From: Pseudomonadota bacterium
GTDB taxonomy: Bacteria; Pseudomonadota; Alphaproteobacteria; Rhizobiales; Rhizobiaceae
Direction: 5' to 3'
DNA length: 7,907 nt
Assembly (NCBI GenBank): GCA_023416545.1
Contig: JAEZHO010000010.1
Location: forward strand, 1-7,907
Of the stretch, positions 6,504 through 7,907 are shown piece after piece. The notes below the pieces were generated by a model. The model was not told where the DNA came from. It saw only the letters and a program-made list of their open reading frames with translations, and made no database searches. A program made the position numbers and the translations under genes. Position 1 is the stretch's first letter; each line of letters begins with the position of its first letter.

Positions 6504-7153
6504 TTCCCATCCCCTTCCACGTCTTGAATTGCAGCGACGATGTTCGGATAGGCCGCGCAACGACAGATATTGCCGCTCATCCGTTCCCGGATTTCCGCGG
6601 CACTTGTCGAGGCGGGGACGGTCAGCGCCGCCGAGACGGCGCTCGGAATGCCATCGGAGATCTCCTCCAGAGTTGCGACCGCGGAGAGAATCTGGCCGGG
6701 CGTGCAGTATCCGCACTGAAAGCCGTCGTGCTCGATGAAGGCCTGCTGCATCGGATGGAGATCATCATCGGTTGCCAGCCCCTCGATCGTCAGGATGTCG
6801 CTTCCCTCGTGCATCGCGGCGAGACTCAGGCAGCTGTTCATGCGCCGACCGTCTAGGATCACAGTACAGGCTCCGCATTGGCCGTGATCACAGCCTTTCT
6901 TCGTGCCTGTCAGCGCAAGGTGCTCCCGGAGCGCGTCGAGGAGGGTCGTGCGAGGATCAAGCACCAGGCTTCGGGACTGGCCATTGACTGTGAAGCTCAC
7001 GGACACCTCCTTGCCGGAGGTCTCCTGGGCACTTGCCGGCAAACTCTCAAACATCATCCAGTTTGCCGCGACGCCCGCGCCCACTCCCTGATGGAACTGC
7101 CGTCGCGTCACGGGGAAAAAATCGTCGTCACTCCCGATCACGTTGTCCTCCAT
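6500..7153 (-). CDS. paoA: PaoA-type 2x[2Fe-2S] subunit with Tat signal
   Basis: A 217-residue iron-sulfur subunit that relays electrons from the molybdenum centre to FAD. A twin-arginine signal is present: TRRQF at 16-20, a glycine/alanine hydrophobic core, and a likely cleavage after ASA at 40-42. In E. coli PaoA this signal exports the whole assembled trimer. The N-terminal ferredoxin domain carries C88, C93, C96 and C108 (KKGCDHGQCGACT motif). The C-terminal helical domain carries C147, C150, C197 and C199 (FQCGYCTPGQ and GNICRCAAYPN). Identity to E. coli PaoA is obvious by eye across TTLLDALRE, GTKKGCDHGQCGACT and AAEIRERMSGNICRC. Start choice: the ATG at 7153 has GAGGG directly abutting it, which is too close, whereas the in-frame GTG at 7141 has GGAGG five bases upstream. 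Both leave the Tat motif intact, and GTG 7141 may be the true start. It is the first gene of the operon. Confidence 0.96.
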   Translation of the reverse strand: MEDNVIGSDDDFFPVTRRQFHQGVGAGVAANWMMFESLPASAQETSGKEVSVSFTVNGQSRSLVLDPRTTLLDALREHLALTGTKKGCDHGQCGACTVILDGRRMNSCLSLAAMHEGSDILTIEGLATDDDLHPMQQAFIEHDGFQCGYCTPGQILSAVATLEEISDGIPSAVSAALTVPASTSAAEIRERMSGNICRCAAYPNIVAAIQDVEGDGK

Positions 7154-7238
7154 CCCTCATCGCCATCGCTCGCAAGAACAAGTCCGCGGCCCAAGAGGGC
7201 GCGACTTCGCATACTAGCTTCGGGAGGTCCGGCCGGGA

Positions 7239-7273
7239 TGGACGATTCGTCCAGAAGATCGACTGAATCGTCC
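7239..7273. promoter_or_regulatory. Nested GGACGATTC inverted repeats, candidate operator
   Basis: TGGACG-ATT-CGTCCA (7239-7253) is a perfect 6-bp dyad around a 3-base centre. The element GGACGATTC (7240-7248) is repeated exactly in inverted orientation as GAATCGTCC (7265-7273), centres 25 bp apart. This gives three related half-sites about 90-115 bases upstream of the paoA start. LysR- and AraC-type proteins both use such multi-site arrangements. A terminator is unlikely because no T-run follows on the minus strand. Confidence 0.45.
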
Positions 7274-7293
7274 GGTAAACAGGTCGCTACCGG
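7272..7293. repeat. CCGGTA/TACCGG inverted repeat
   Basis: A 6-bp inverted repeat, CCGGTA (7272-7277) and TACCGG (7288-7293), with a 10-base spacer. It overlaps the end of the GGACGATTC dyad cluster by two bases. The size suits a regulator dimer site; it may equally be chance in GC-rich DNA. Confidence 0.3.
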
Positions 7294-7346
7294 CTCTGCG
7301 GCCGGCGTTCATCGGGTGGCAACGTGGCAGGCCGTTCGAAACGAGA

Positions 7347-7907
7347 TTACGAGGCGGTGGAGATCGACATTTCTCCGTGGGTGGCGATCTCCAGCAATCG
7401 CTGTCGCAATCGAGGTGCCGCGAAATCGAGGAAGCACCGCATCTTGACCGGCATCTGGCTGCGGCCGGCATGGACAAGGCTCACCGGCAGCGGGTGCGGT
7501 TCGAACCGATCAAGGACAATCTTGAGATCGCCCTCCCGCAGCGCGTCAGCCGCCTGATAGTGCAGCAGCCGGGTGATGCCCACATGCTGGAGAGCCGCGC
7601 GGAGAGCCGCTTCGGTCGTCGTCACCGAGAGGCGCGGCTCTACCGGAACCGGTAGCGGCTTCCTGGTCTTCGGGTGGGCGAATTGCCATTCCGTCAGGTG
7701 TCCGGGGCCGTCGAAAGTGACACAGGGCATATGCTGCAGGTCGTCAGGCGTCTGCGGCGTGCCATGCCGATCCAGCAGCTTCGGGCTCGCGCAGAGCACG
7801 ATGCGTGTCGTGCCGATGCGGGTCGAGATCATCGCGCTGTCGGGAAGGCTTCCGATGCGAACGGCCATGTCGACCTGATCTTCCGCCAGAGGCACGACCC
7901 GATCGAG
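7347..7907 (-). CDS. LysR-type transcriptional regulator, C-terminal part (cut by window edge)
   Basis: The last 186 residues of a LysR-family regulator; the frame is open through the right edge, so the DNA-binding helix-turn-helix and roughly the first 110-120 residues lie outside the window. The visible part is the substrate-binding domain: LDRVVPLAEDQVDMAVRIG at the edge, then LPDSAMISTRIG, RIVLCASPKLLDRHG and TEAALRAALQHVGITRLLHYQAADAL, ending PVKMRCFLDFAAPRLRQRL, all typical for the family. The GTG at 7895 is not a real start because the conserved domain continues upstream of it. The gene runs in the same direction as paoABC and lies immediately upstream of it, which differs from the divergent layout usual for LysR regulators and their targets. 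It is a candidate regulator of the operon or simply an unrelated neighbour. Confidence 0.95.
   Translation of the reverse strand, partial: LDRVVPLAEDQVDMAVRIGSLPDSAMISTRIGTTRIVLCASPKLLDRHGTPQTPDDLQHMPCVTFDGPGHLTEWQFAHPKTRKPLPVPVEPRLSVTTTEAALRAALQHVGITRLLHYQAADALREGDLKIVLDRFEPHPLPVSLVHAGRSQMPVKMRCFLDFAAPRLRQRLLEIATHGEMSISTAS

Larger units (their letters stand above)
7154..7346 (-). promoter_or_regulatory. Upstream control region of the paoABC-like operon
   Basis: A 193-bp gap between the LysR-type gene and paoA, both on the minus strand. No strong sigma-70 promoter is visible; TAGTAT at about 7217-7212 is a four-of-six -10 match without a matching -35. The outstanding content is a cluster of dyads at 7229-7293, reported separately. 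No rho-independent terminator follows the LysR-type gene, so read-through into the operon is possible. Confidence 0.4.

Noticed and set aside
5559..6527. 322-codon plus-strand frame antisense to paoB
   Set aside because: No family match; it is a shadow of the FAD-binding subunit gene.
7290..7305. CCGGC/GCCGG hairpin after the LysR-type gene as a terminator
   Set aside because: Only a 5-bp stem and no T-run on the minus strand; insufficient for a rho-independent terminator.
1..7907. Search for CRISPR arrays, insertion sequences, tRNAs, toxin-antitoxin or defence modules
   Set aside because: No regularly spaced repeats, transposase motifs, tRNA-like cloverleaf or defence domains were seen; the gene content is ordinary metabolic and regulatory.

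Overview
The window looks like chromosomal or large-replicon DNA from a GC-rich alphaproteobacterium, most likely a Rhizobiales member (Rhizobium/Sinorhizobium/Agrobacterium-like). That placement is an inference from high GC, strong GC3 bias with long antisense shadow frames, and the kinds of proteins encoded; no rRNA or other taxonomic marker is present. No mobile element, CRISPR array, tRNA or rRNA was seen.

Left part (1-1952, plus strand): a VirK/YbjX (DUF535) family protein (150-1100) is followed by a class I SAM-dependent methyltransferase (1215-1916). The methyltransferase is closed by a credible rho-independent terminator (1931-1952). Both genes have poor ribosome binding sites of their own. 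Each is preceded by a very short reading frame with a better Shine-Dalgarno sequence, which suggests translational coupling but is unproven.

Right part (2022-7907, minus strand): reading leftward from the right edge there is the C-terminal part of a LysR-type regulator, cut by the window edge. Next comes a three-gene operon for a periplasmic molybdenum aldehyde oxidoreductase of the PaoABC type: PaoA 2x[2Fe-2S] with a Tat signal, PaoB FAD/[4Fe-4S], and PaoC molybdenum cofactor subunit. The three genes are joined by two exact 4-base ATGA overlaps. A 376-base gap follows, and then an AraC-family regulator with the AraC_N sensor domain, the architecture of E. coli YqhC. PaoABC should oxidise aldehydes (aromatic ones in the E. 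coli enzyme) to acids in the periplasm. Electrons would pass from the Mo centre through the two [2Fe-2S] clusters to FAD. The flanking regulators make an aldehyde-responsive detoxification or catabolic unit plausible. The paoD/XdhC-like cofactor-insertion chaperone that follows paoC in E. coli is absent here.

Non-coding signals worth noting: a nested inverted-repeat cluster upstream of paoA; a promoter-like element, a CCTTG(G)ACAT direct repeat and a 12-bp exact repeat in the gap between paoC and the AraC gene. No clearly new biological system was found. The most original leads are the paired short upstream frames and the repeat-rich control regions.
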